Shown here: piece by piece, positions 17,260-24,304 of the stretch
How the letters are laid out: each line of letters opens with the position of its first letter
Numbering within the stretch: the first letter of the stretch is position 1
Origin: Bacteroidota bacterium
GTDB lineage: Bacteria; Bacteroidota; Bacteroidia; Palsa-948
Assembly: GCA_016213435.1 (NCBI GenBank)
Contig: JACRAL010000216.1
Span: 1-57,488, forward strand
Reading direction: 5' to 3'
DNA length: 57,488 nt
Notes under the pieces: model-generated
Database searches by the model: none
What the model was told of the DNA's origin: nothing
The model's input: the letters and a program-made list of their open reading frames with translations, nothing else
Made by a program: the position numbers and the translations under genes

Positions 17260-18507
17260 ATGGACAACCAATCAACCAACCACGCAAACATGATCCGCAC
17301 AACAAATAAATATTGTGCCGATAACACCTCAGCCACCTCAGGCATGGCAGCCTTCGCACCCGCCCTTGCCCAATCACAGGCAAAACTTCTCCTCATCGAT
17401 CAGCTCGACCAGATCGCAATCACCACCACCAAAGGCGTAACCCTCGATACAAAAGCCCTCCGAAAATCAATGACCACTATTGCCCTCAAATGCGCCAACG
17501 CAGTCCATGCCTACGCAACGGTAGCAAACAATAACACCCTCAAAGCACAGGTAAACTATGCCCAATCAACATTAGACAGATTAAAAAAAGAAGAGATAGA
17601 CGATGTCTGCCAAACAATTCACGATGTCACCAACATCAACATGGTTAATGTTCAAACCTATGGAGTATCCAATGCCGATGTCGCCACCCTGCAAACCACC
17701 ATCAACCTCTACCGCACCGGCATCCAAAACCCCCGTCAGGCAATTATCAACAAATCCGATGCAATCAAACAGATCAAAGAGTTAATAAAAGACATTACCC
17801 AAACCACCTTCAAAGAACTGATGGATAAAATGGTCTTAACCCTCAAAGCATCAAACCCCAACTTCGTAAACAAATACTTTCAAGCAAGAGAAATCATCGA
17901 CCTCGGCTCCAACCCGCCACCACCTGTAACAACACATATCACCTTAATCACCGATCAAACTATTCTGCAGGCAATCATCCTGAAAATAGCTGGCAATGCC
18001 TTGGCAACAGGCACCGAGCAATTTAAAATTAATTTTGGCGATGGCACCGAAATGATAGGCACTCTGGGAAACGGAATTCTTACAAGCTATCCCCACGATT
18101 ATAATATACCCGGTGCCGATGCATCAGGCATTTACACCATAACCATAACACCCATCACCGCTGGCGCTTTCGCCCTCATGGGAGTTTTGCAGTTCGATAA
18201 CTGCAAACTTATAGACATAGTTAGCATCCCCGCTGATGTGCAACCTGCGGGCATTCAGATGCCCAATAATAAAATAACAAACCTAAGCATGCAAGCAGCT
18301 TCATTCAGCAAGCTCACTTCGCTTGTTCCTTTTAATAATGATATGACCGAGAGTAACGTAAATGCCAACTTAATTGGCTTGGATAACAACGCATTGCTTG
18401 GCGGCATTGCCAATCTGGGCGGTGGTACAAATGCGGCTCCCTCAGGTGCAGGGCTTACAGCAAAAAATAATCTGATTGCAAAGGGCTGGACGGTGCTGAC
18501 GAATTAG
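17260..18507 (+). CDS. Uncharacterised helical / PKD-like two-domain protein (locus A)
   Basis: A 415-residue protein with no signal peptide or membrane segment. Residues 1-215 look alpha-helical and rich in Ala, Thr and Asn. A PPPPVTTHI linker follows at about 222. The C-terminal half resembles a PKD-like beta domain (INFGDGTEM, GIYTITITPI) followed by leucine/asparagine-rich repeats, ending GLTAKNNLIAKGWTVLTN. The C-terminal half is homologous to that of the 43979-44953 protein: both share PPPPVT, ITDQ/ITSDQ and terminal GW-V-TN, but the N-terminal halves differ. I do not know its function. The absence of a secretion signal on a PKD-like protein is odd. Confidence 0.7.
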   Translation: MDNQSTNHANMIRTTNKYCADNTSATSGMAAFAPALAQSQAKLLLIDQLDQIAITTTKGVTLDTKALRKSMTTIALKCANAVHAYATVANNNTLKAQVNYAQSTLDRLKKEEIDDVCQTIHDVTNINMVNVQTYGVSNADVATLQTTINLYRTGIQNPRQAIINKSDAIKQIKELIKDITQTTFKELMDKMVLTLKASNPNFVNKYFQAREIIDLGSNPPPPVTTHITLITDQTILQAIILKIAGNALATGTEQFKINFGDGTEMIGTLGNGILTSYPHDYNIPGADASGIYTITITPITAGAFALMGVLQFDNCKLIDIVSIPADVQPAGIQMPNNKITNLSMQAASFSKLTSLVPFNNDMTESNVNANLIGLDNNALLGGIANLGGGTNAAPSGAGLTAKNNLIAKGWTVLTN

Positions 18508-18508
18508 C

Positions 18509-18582
18509 ACCCCTCCCAAATCCTCCCGTCAAGGGAGGACTTTCACGCTCAACTCCCTCCCTTTTGAGGAGGGCGGGGGAGG
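18509..18582. repeat. Palindromic element copies 8a and 8b, upstream of hicBA
   Basis: CCTCCC-gtca-AGGGAGG and CTCCCTCCC-ttttg-AGGAGGGCGGGGGAGG lie in tandem between the locus A gene and the hicB promoter. Confidence 0.65.
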
Positions 18583-18595
18583 AACTAATTTTTTG

Positions 18596-18603
18596 TAAAT
18601 TTG
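18596..18603 (+). promoter_or_regulatory. Candidate hicBA -7 element (TAAATTTG)
   Basis: TAAATTTG fits TAnnTTTG and ends 24 bases before the hicB ATG. No good -33 TTTG is seen; the upstream DNA is the palindromic repeat. Confidence 0.45.
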
Positions 18604-18627
18604 TGTTGATATTGAAAAAATACTTCC

Positions 18628-18852
18628 ATGAAAATTAAACATAAGCAACAAACGTTCACCGTTCTTATTGAGCAGGATGAAGATGGTTTTTATATTGCAA
18701 CTGTTCCTTCCCTGAAAAGTTGTTACACCCAGGCAAAATCACTGGAGGTGCTTTACCCGAGAATAAAAGAAGTAATTGCGCTTTGTTTGCAAGAAGAAAA
18801 GCCGCTTAAAACAAAATTTATCGGAGTGCAGCAAATAGAAATTGCCGCCTGA
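18628..18852 (+). CDS. hicB: HicB-family antitoxin (short form)
   Basis: A 74-residue protein with the HicB partial RNase H-like fold: FTVLIEQDEDGFYIATVPSLKSCYTQAKSLEV is the usual strand-strand-helix pattern. It would neutralise the HicA RNase encoded next. It lacks a C-terminal helix-turn-helix or ribbon-helix-helix extension, so if the operon is self-regulated the DNA contact must come from elsewhere. The spacing to hicA is 6 bp, with antitoxin first. A TAAATTTG promoter element lies 24 bases upstream. Confidence 0.85.
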   Translation: MKIKHKQQTFTVLIEQDEDGFYIATVPSLKSCYTQAKSLEVLYPRIKEVIALCLQEEKPLKTKFIGVQQIEIAA

Positions 18853-18858
18853 TCTCCA

Positions 18859-19092
18859 ATGAGTAAGTTTCCGGTTATCAGAGCGCGGGAGATAATTGCT
18901 TTCTTAAAACACTTGGGATTTGTGGAACTGAGGCAGAAAGGAAGTCATAAATTTTTTAAACATCCCGATGGAAGAACAGCTACCGTGCCTGACCACAGGG
19001 GAGAAGATTTAGGACGAGGCATAACCCGTAAAATTTTAAATGATATTGAGGCGAGTCAGGAAGATTTTATGAAATGGCATACGGATAATTAA
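18859..19092 (+). CDS. hicA: HicA-family mRNA interferase toxin
   Basis: A 77-residue double-stranded-RNA-binding-like toxin. The family signature GSHKFFKHPDGR carries the catalytic histidine, and VPDHRGEDLGRGITRKIL follows as expected. HicA cleaves mRNA and arrests translation when it is free of HicB. The full length and the intact histidine suggest a functional pair. Its stop codon lies only 5 bases from the stop of the convergent saccharopine-dehydrogenase-like gene, leaving no room for a conventional terminator between them. Confidence 0.88.
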   Translation: MSKFPVIRAREIIAFLKHLGFVELRQKGSHKFFKHPDGRTATVPDHRGEDLGRGITRKILNDIEASQEDFMKWHTDN

Positions 19093-19097
19093 TGCCA

Positions 19098-20300
19098 TTA
19101 ACCGCTCGCATAATCGCTGAGATAGTCAAACCTCTCCATCAGCTTTCCACCCTTAGCAATCGTACCGCGCTCAATAAATTTATGCTCATCGTTTATTAAA
19201 AGCGATGGAAGTATTTTTTCTATCAGTTCTTTCCCGAAACTTTCTGATGCATCGCGCGGCAGTTCGCAGGGCAGGTTGTCAACTGCCATTACAGTAACTG
19301 CATCTTTTGCAAACGGCTCAATAATTTTCTCTGTCTTCACATCATATCCGTAAAACGGCTCTGCAATGCTTGCCGGTTTTGTAGTGGAAGGAATGGATCC
19401 GTTGATATCGCAGGTTACATCGGCAATTACGCTGATGCCGAATTCAGGACTGCGCATTTCTTCTTTCGTAAATAGTTTTGGTGCGCGAGGATCCCAGAAT
19501 GAACAATGAATGAGCAGATCGCACCAACGTGTGTATTTCATGAAGGTGGAACGGAATTTTTCAGGATGGTGATAGAAATTATCCGTATTCCATTGTGAAC
19601 CGTCAAGCGGTTCATTGTAGTTGTGAGAGTGCAGTTGAGTGTAAGTAGGTTCTCGGAAAGTGTAGTGGGTGAATTCATACGGAGTGATCCTGCGTATGTG
19701 CAGAGCGCCCAGCAATTCAATGGCTCCGTTGGCAACGCGCCCGTTACCTGTTACGATTATTTTTAAGTTAGGAAGATTTATCTTTTTTAGTTCTTCCCAA
19801 AGCTCTTTTTTGTCGTGGCAGTCGCAGGCGCGCTTCAGGGAAAAGAGATTATATTTTTTTCCGTAGCCGTAGATTCCGTTGTAAGCCCCCACAATCCCTG
19901 CATAATGCCCGAAGCCGATGATGCGGTTATGCTCTTCATCGGTGAGGCATTCATAATCAACCAGCGTGATGTTGTTTTGTAAAATTGTTTTTAGCAACAA
20001 CTTGTTATGCGGCTGCTTTTTTATGGTGTGAGAAAAGAAAAAATATGTTTTATTTGGTATTAAATCTTTTAACGGCACTTCTTTAATTCCCATGATGATA
20101 TCGCAAAGACTTAAATCATCTACAACTGGAATTCCTGCTTTTTTGTATTCCTCATCTTTAATTATCCTTATAGGACTTGACTGAACAAATACTTCTGTTC
20201 CATGGAATTGTTCCATAATTTGTTTGCACTGTTCAGGTGTGAAGGGAACACGGTGATCGGGCGGCACTTTTCCTTCTTTGATGATTCCGATTTTAATCAT
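19098..20300 (-). CDS. Saccharopine dehydrogenase / alanine dehydrogenase-like NAD(P)-dependent oxidoreductase
   Basis: A 400-residue protein of the alanine dehydrogenase/transhydrogenase N-terminal fold, close to fungal-type lysine-forming saccharopine dehydrogenase. Visible segments: GIIKEGKVPPDHRVPFTPEQC at the N-terminus, DYECLTDEEHNRIIGFGHYAG, a nucleotide-binding IIVTGNGRVANGAIELL, and VIADVTCDINGSIPSTTKP. The physiological substrate in Bacteroidota is not settled. I start at the ATG at 20300, since the alternative is a TTG at 20318 with six extra residues. A TACATTTG element on the minus strand at 20399-20406 may drive it, and ssrA is divergent to it. Confidence 0.82.
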   Translation of the reverse strand: MIKIGIIKEGKVPPDHRVPFTPEQCKQIMEQFHGTEVFVQSSPIRIIKDEEYKKAGIPVVDDLSLCDIIMGIKEVPLKDLIPNKTYFFFSHTIKKQPHNKLLLKTILQNNITLVDYECLTDEEHNRIIGFGHYAGIVGAYNGIYGYGKKYNLFSLKRACDCHDKKELWEELKKINLPNLKIIVTGNGRVANGAIELLGALHIRRITPYEFTHYTFREPTYTQLHSHNYNEPLDGSQWNTDNFYHHPEKFRSTFMKYTRWCDLLIHCSFWDPRAPKLFTKEEMRSPEFGISVIADVTCDINGSIPSTTKPASIAEPFYGYDVKTEKIIEPFAKDAVTVMAVDNLPCELPRDASESFGKELIEKILPSLLINDEHKFIERGTIAKGGKLMERFDYLSDYASG

Positions 20301-20459
20301 AAATATTTCAGATACCAATTAACAAATGGATACGAATATTGCCAATCATACCTGTATTCATTTGTAATATTTGTAAAGATTCGTTATTAGTAATCTTGCA
20401 AATGTATATTTTTATTGCTTGTCTATTATCTACTGCTTATTGTCTATTCTGTTTTTTGG

Positions 20460-20467
20460 TAACTTTG
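20460..20467 (+). promoter_or_regulatory. Candidate ssrA -7 element (TAACTTTG)
   Basis: TAACTTTG matches TAnnTTTG and lies 58 bases before the mature 5' end of tmRNA, which allows for a short precursor trimmed by RNase P. Confidence 0.4.
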
Positions 20468-20525
20468 TGATAGTTCTTTGTATTCTATTTTTCATTTCTT
20501 ACATATCATTTCTTACTTTAAAAAT

Positions 20526-20894
20526 GGGGCCGACAGGTTTTGACAGCGAGGAGGATGAGTTTGTAAGCATGCCGTGAGTTGGGAAAGTATCACGTTAATC
20601 ACAATTCTCAAATTCCAAATGGCGACTATAACTTCGCTATGGCTGCTTAATTGACTAAGTCAATATAAGTGCCTGCTTCCCGGATAGCTTTTTCTTTTCA
20701 GCGCTCCGGATCAAGCATCGCAAATGAAAAGATAGTTGTGAAAAGCTTTGGTTCACAGCGAAACTAAAGAAGCTAAGTTTGAAGTTGGCCGCTGCCTTGC
20801 CTGCTTCATTTCTAAAATCAAGAGGCAGCTAAGCGTGTAGAAAGCATATTTGTCCCTTGTTTGGACGGGAGTTCAAATCTCCCCGGCTCCACCA
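20526..20894 (+). ncRNA. ssrA: Transfer-messenger RNA (tmRNA)
   Basis: A one-piece tmRNA that rescues stalled ribosomes. The 5' end GGGGCCGACAGG pairs with the 3' GGCTCC before an encoded ACCA (acceptor stem), and GGGAGTTCAAATCTCCC forms the T arm at 20868-20884. The tag frame ends with codons for GDYNFAMAA and TAA at 20648-20650, typical of Bacteroidota. The exact resume codon is not certain. Pseudoknot-like G/C blocks follow. The 3' end overlaps, in antisense, the last codons of a decayed recombinase gene. This is the usual signature of an element integrated at the ssrA 3' end. Confidence 0.96.
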
Positions 20895-21552
20895 AAGGAG
20901 AAGTTCCTTTTTCTCCCCTTTACGCACCCGCCCCGCTAACGCGGGGCTTTTGCTTTGCAATGCCTTGTATTTAGGCACATTATAATAAGGCGGGACGAAA
21001 TCAAATAAGATTTTTTTATCCGTTAATAGGCGGTTCGTTCCAATTTTTTCCGCAACAGCCGATAAATCCTTAAAGTCATGATCTGAATTGGCAAGTTTCC
21101 CTGCGTGGTGAGCGGTCTTAACCCAATCGCGAAGGGGGTCGAGCCAAGTCAGCTTTTGCCCAAAACCGTTCTTCTGAGAATGTATATCTGCTTTAATTTT
21201 CATCAGTTCATCTTTCTTTCTCATGTAAGCATCCTTCTCCATTTCACCATCCAAATAAGTATTTACAAGCTTATCCATTTTTGTTTGTGATTCCTTTGTC
21301 CTTGCTTCAAGGTTTTGGGCAAAAGCAGCCGTACCCCTTTCGCTCATCTTGTGCCCACTGCTCAATTTGCCCTAACATATTTTCTGCCCATTCATCAGAT
21401 ATTGCAATGCTTTGAAGTTGTTCCCGCACTTGTTCCGCTACATACTTTTCCATTAAATAACCTTGTCCACACTTACCAAGTTTTTTCGTGCATCTGTAAT
21501 AACGATATATCCTTCCGCTCCTTCCTTTGGCAAATTGAGCAGTGACTAGAAG
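20829..21552 (-). pseudogene. Decayed large serine recombinase (C-terminal part), integrated at the ssrA 3' end
   Basis: Two overlapping minus-strand frames together read as the C-terminal part of a large serine recombinase. They carry a zinc-ribbon (YRYYRCTKKLGKCGQGYL) and a coiled-coil segment (LEARTKESQTKMDKLVNTYL, YMRKKDELMKIK). The tail WSRGDLNSRPNKG is read from the antisense of the tmRNA 3' end. A frameshift lies in the short homopolymer runs near 21334-21340. The N-terminal catalytic domain with the nucleophilic serine is missing; its place is taken by the ORF6N gene. It is therefore a dead integrase remnant marking an old insertion at ssrA. Confidence 0.75.
20930..20953 (+). terminator. 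Rho-independent terminator after ssrA
   Basis: GCCCCGC-taac-GCGGGGC followed by TTTTGCTTT. It lies 36 bases after the tmRNA end. Confidence 0.85.
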
Positions 21553-21554
21553 CG

Positions 21555-21950
21555 ATGATTGAAAATAGTATGAAAACAATCTGGGGCAAGCGAGTAATGC
21601 TGAGCAGCGATGTTGCAAAATTATACCGTGTAACTCCCGAGTACCTGCACAAACAGCTCAAAAAAAATATAGATCGCTTCCCGAAAGAATTTATGTTTAA
21701 GCTAAAGCCGAAAGCACTCAGCTCGTTCAAAGAGGAAAAATTTCCTCACGTTTTTACCGAGCAAGGAATATTAATGGTCGGAGGAAGTCTGAAAAGTGAA
21801 CAAGCCATAAAAATTCATGTACAGTTGATCCGGTATTTCGTGCAGTTATTTAACCAAACATTAAAGGATGTATCCCTGTTGAAAAAATTGGAACCCCATA
21901 TCAAAGGAGAGAAAATATTTGATGTTTTGAAGGAAATGTTTAAAAAATGA
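21555..21950 (+). CDS. ORF6N-domain (KilA-N-like) protein
   Basis: A 131-residue protein with an ORF6N-type DNA-binding domain. GKRVMLSSDVAKLYRVTPEYLHKQ and NIDRFPKEFMFKL are the typical motifs, followed by FTEQGILMVGG and a helix IHVQLIRYFVQLF. Such proteins are common on phages and integrative elements and are thought to bind DNA. It begins exactly where the recombinase homology of the opposite strand ends (about 21552), so it probably arrived with, or recombined into, the same element. An ATG at 21555 follows AGCG without a strong ribosome-binding sequence, as is usual in this phylum. Confidence 0.75.
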   Translation: MIENSMKTIWGKRVMLSSDVAKLYRVTPEYLHKQLKKNIDRFPKEFMFKLKPKALSSFKEEKFPHVFTEQGILMVGGSLKSEQAIKIHVQLIRYFVQLFNQTLKDVSLLKKLEPHIKGEKIFDVLKEMFKK

Positions 21951-21957
21951 TTATCCA

Positions 21958-22536
21958 TCAGTTGTTCTTTATGCTTTGTAACCACCTTTCGTGCCTTTCA
22001 AACTCATCTTTATCCTTTTTAAACTGCTCATAACTATTGTAATTGCCACTTTTAAGCCATACATGGACGATCTGTTTCTCATCAGTAAGCTCATGTTGAA
22101 CCCGCTCCACATAAAAATTCCCCATACCGTTATTTACAGCTCTTAGAAAAGGCATATCAAAGCTTTCTCCTACTGTGGGTCTTACAGGAATATGCCCTTT
22201 AAAACTTAATCTGTTATGCCAGCCTTGTACATAAAAATCATATTCCACCATTTGATAATTAAATAGCCCGGCATGATTCCAGGCTTCGTCTAAAATATTA
22301 TTGTGAATTTGCTCTAACTGCTTCTTGATTTTTCCGGCAGTTAAATTCAGCTTTTGTTGCAATTCTTTGTTGCTGGCAAGATGATGATCCTTCTCGTCAT
22401 CGTAATAATCATATTTCAAGATTTCTTTTAGCAGCTCTTCATACGGTTTTCCTTTACCAAACAATTGCAGAGCTTGTTTTCGCATTGCAGGGATAGAAAG
22501 TAGCAATTCTTTTGTGGACAAAGTTGTATTTTTCAT
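21958..22536 (-). CDS. Hypothetical element-borne protein
   Basis: A 192-residue soluble protein starting at the ATG at 22536. The frame stays open to a GTG at 22617, but the extra residues read from a region otherwise looking like promoter DNA. The N-terminal part is helical (LSTKELLLSIPAMRKQALQLF, NLTAGKIKKQLEQIHNNI). The C-terminal part is mixed, with FYVERVQHELTDEKQIVHVW. I recognise no family. It lies convergent to the ORF6N gene, within the DNA integrated at ssrA, and its upstream region contains a perfect 18-bp inverted repeat. Confidence 0.6.
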   Translation of the reverse strand: MKNTTLSTKELLLSIPAMRKQALQLFGKGKPYEELLKEILKYDYYDDEKDHHLASNKELQQKLNLTAGKIKKQLEQIHNNILDEAWNHAGLFNYQMVEYDFYVQGWHNRLSFKGHIPVRPTVGESFDMPFLRAVNNGMGNFYVERVQHELTDEKQIVHVWLKSGNYNSYEQFKKDKDEFERHERWLQSIKNN

Positions 22537-22624
22537 CTTATGAAAATTTAGACTGCAATAATAGTAAAGCTCATTAAAAATATAAAAAGGATTTTTTCTG
22601 ATTTGATCCTGCCACACTACTACA

Positions 22625-22710
22625 AATACTACAACTACTACATTAAAATTTTATAATTGCTTAATAATAAATAATATATATATAAGTAGTAGTGTAGTAG
22701 TTGTAGTATT
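22625..22710. promoter_or_regulatory. Perfect 18-bp inverted repeat with TACTAC motifs, divergent promoter region
   Basis: AATACTACAACTACTACA (22625-22642) and its exact reverse complement (22693-22710) flank about 50 bp of AT-rich DNA. Extra CTACTAC copies continue outward on both sides, and GGTACTACACC occurs at about 22840. The position between divergently transcribed genes suggests an operator or replication/recombination site. Confidence 0.65.
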
Positions 22711-22886
22711 GAGAAAAGTGATTTTTGAAAAGAAAAAATCAGAAAAATGTAATGAGCTGATTTTTATTTCATTGCAAAAAATGTGAATTGCCGGAAAATG
22801 TAGTCAGGAAGCGAAAAATGTGGTAGCATAGCTACTATGGTACTACACCGTGAAGGAGGATTGAGTATTTTGTGATAAAAAAAACA

Positions 22887-23087
22887 ATGGAAAAGAAAAA
22901 AGATTACGAGGATCTGACCATAGAAAAGGTTAAGTCCTTTAAGGGTTTTGAGAACATAAGCGATGAGGAAGCTGCTAACATTGCGTATAGTTTAAAGCAA
23001 TTTTCGCTTCTTACTTACAGGTATTACACAAGGCAGAAACAAAAGGAAGCGGTGCAAGAGCCCTCAAATTCAGATAACCGGACTTAG
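22887..23087 (+). CDS. Small element-associated protein
   Basis: A 66-residue frame from the ATG at 22887; a GTG at 22872 would add five residues. Composition is charged and helical: KVKSFKGFENISDEEAANIAYSLKQFSLLTYRYY. The pattern of a short helix followed by ISDEEA and a second helix resembles small proteins often encoded beside integrative elements in Bacteroidota, but I know no function. GAAGGAGG at about 22852 could serve as a ribosome-binding site, though it is rather distant. The gene is divergent from the 22536 gene across the inverted repeat. Confidence 0.5.
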   Translation: MEKKKDYEDLTIEKVKSFKGFENISDEEAANIAYSLKQFSLLTYRYYTRQKQKEAVQEPSNSDNRT

Positions 23088-23343
23088 TCCCTACTTGGCC
23101 CCGACTTAGTGACCAGACGAAGTGTATTTCAGGGTGAAGCTTTAGAGGGATGTTAAATAATGTTTTAAATTTGATAAAGTTTGCAAAGACTGTATCAAAG
23201 AGTTGGAAATTTGGTCGGTGAAGTCCACAGGTTAATCAAAAGGATGAGCATTTTTTTTGAAGTGAGGAAAAGCAAAACTCCTTTTGATTTACAACTTTCA
23301 TCATCAGAGATTGAAAGTTAGCGCAGTTGAGATACCCCTTTCT

Positions 23344-24246
23344 CTATAATGAAATAATTTCTTTTCGGAGTTTTGTTATTACCTCCCGAATTATTTTTTG
23401 TTGCGCATCGGTTACTACAATTTTGCTTGTAGTATTATCCTCAATAACCAACTCTCCGTTTACTTCTTTTGTAATGGGTTCTTTATATTCATAGGTAATT
23501 GTAATGCCATCATATACTTTTTTTAACTCAGAAAAGTGCTCTCCTAAGTTTTTAAAGTAAGGATTTCCTTTGTAAAGATCAAGAATAACATTAAGATTCT
23601 CTATATTTATTTTTTGTGAGCCAATATTTTCAATTAAGTCATTTGTTTTATTGTTCTTCGCGATTTCAGAAGTGATGTATAATCCTTCTACCCATGCTCC
23701 GGTAATAATCAGAATGCTCAATTCATTTCTTTTGTGCTCACGAAGAAATCGATCCATTTTGTTAAAACAGGATGTGCTGATGAAAAGAACGGAATCCATG
23801 TTCTTGCTGTTGGATGCAAGTTTATTCAGGGTTTCAAAATCAAAGAATTGTCCAACCTGAATATCGTTTGATAAACTCTTGATTGAATGCAGATAATCAA
23901 TACTTGAAAGCGACTTTTCGTAAATATTAATATAGCCAAGATCTGCACTGTAAATTCCAATATTTATGGCTTTATCCATGCTTGTTCCGTATTTCTTATA
24001 GTTCTCGGAAGGATTAAGAATTTTTTCATTGAATTCTGCTCCTGACCCTTTTATGATGGATGCCATTTCTATAGGGCTGGGAATGGATTGAATAAGGTTA
24101 GTAATGGTTTTTTCAGACACATTAATAACAGCTTTTGTGGAATCTTTCCCACTTTCAATTTTGAGCGTGTCCTCATTTGAATTGCATGCCATGAATGCTC
24201 CGGCAATTAGGGAGTACGCGATGAGTTTAGTTAGCTTTATTTTCAT
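23344..24246 (-). CDS. Putative lipoprotein of the Sia-like operon
   Basis: A 300-residue predicted lipoprotein. A lysine-rich start and a hydrophobic stretch lead to FMACNSN, where the cysteine near residue 21 would be lipidated. The rest is mostly helical and charged (MDKAINIGIYSADLGYINIY, LITGAWVEGLYITSEIA) with no family I can name. The GIYSADLGYI and ITGAWVEGLY segments look like conserved-domain cores. It is the last gene of the minus-strand run from cheR, 58 bp after the ABC transporter. It could therefore be the periplasmic partner of that transporter. Confidence 0.7.
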   Translation of the reverse strand: MKIKLTKLIAYSLIAGAFMACNSNEDTLKIESGKDSTKAVINVSEKTITNLIQSIPSPIEMASIIKGSGAEFNEKILNPSENYKKYGTSMDKAINIGIYSADLGYINIYEKSLSSIDYLHSIKSLSNDIQVGQFFDFETLNKLASNSKNMDSVLFISTSCFNKMDRFLREHKRNELSILIITGAWVEGLYITSEIAKNNKTNDLIENIGSQKINIENLNVILDLYKGNPYFKNLGEHFSELKKVYDGITITYEYKEPITKEVNGELVIEDNTTSKIVVTDAQQKIIREVITKLRKEIISL

Positions 24247-24304
24247 AGTTGGATGGTGTTAGTCTTTTTTTATTGATCTTATTGCATTATAAACAATGCC
24301 AGTT

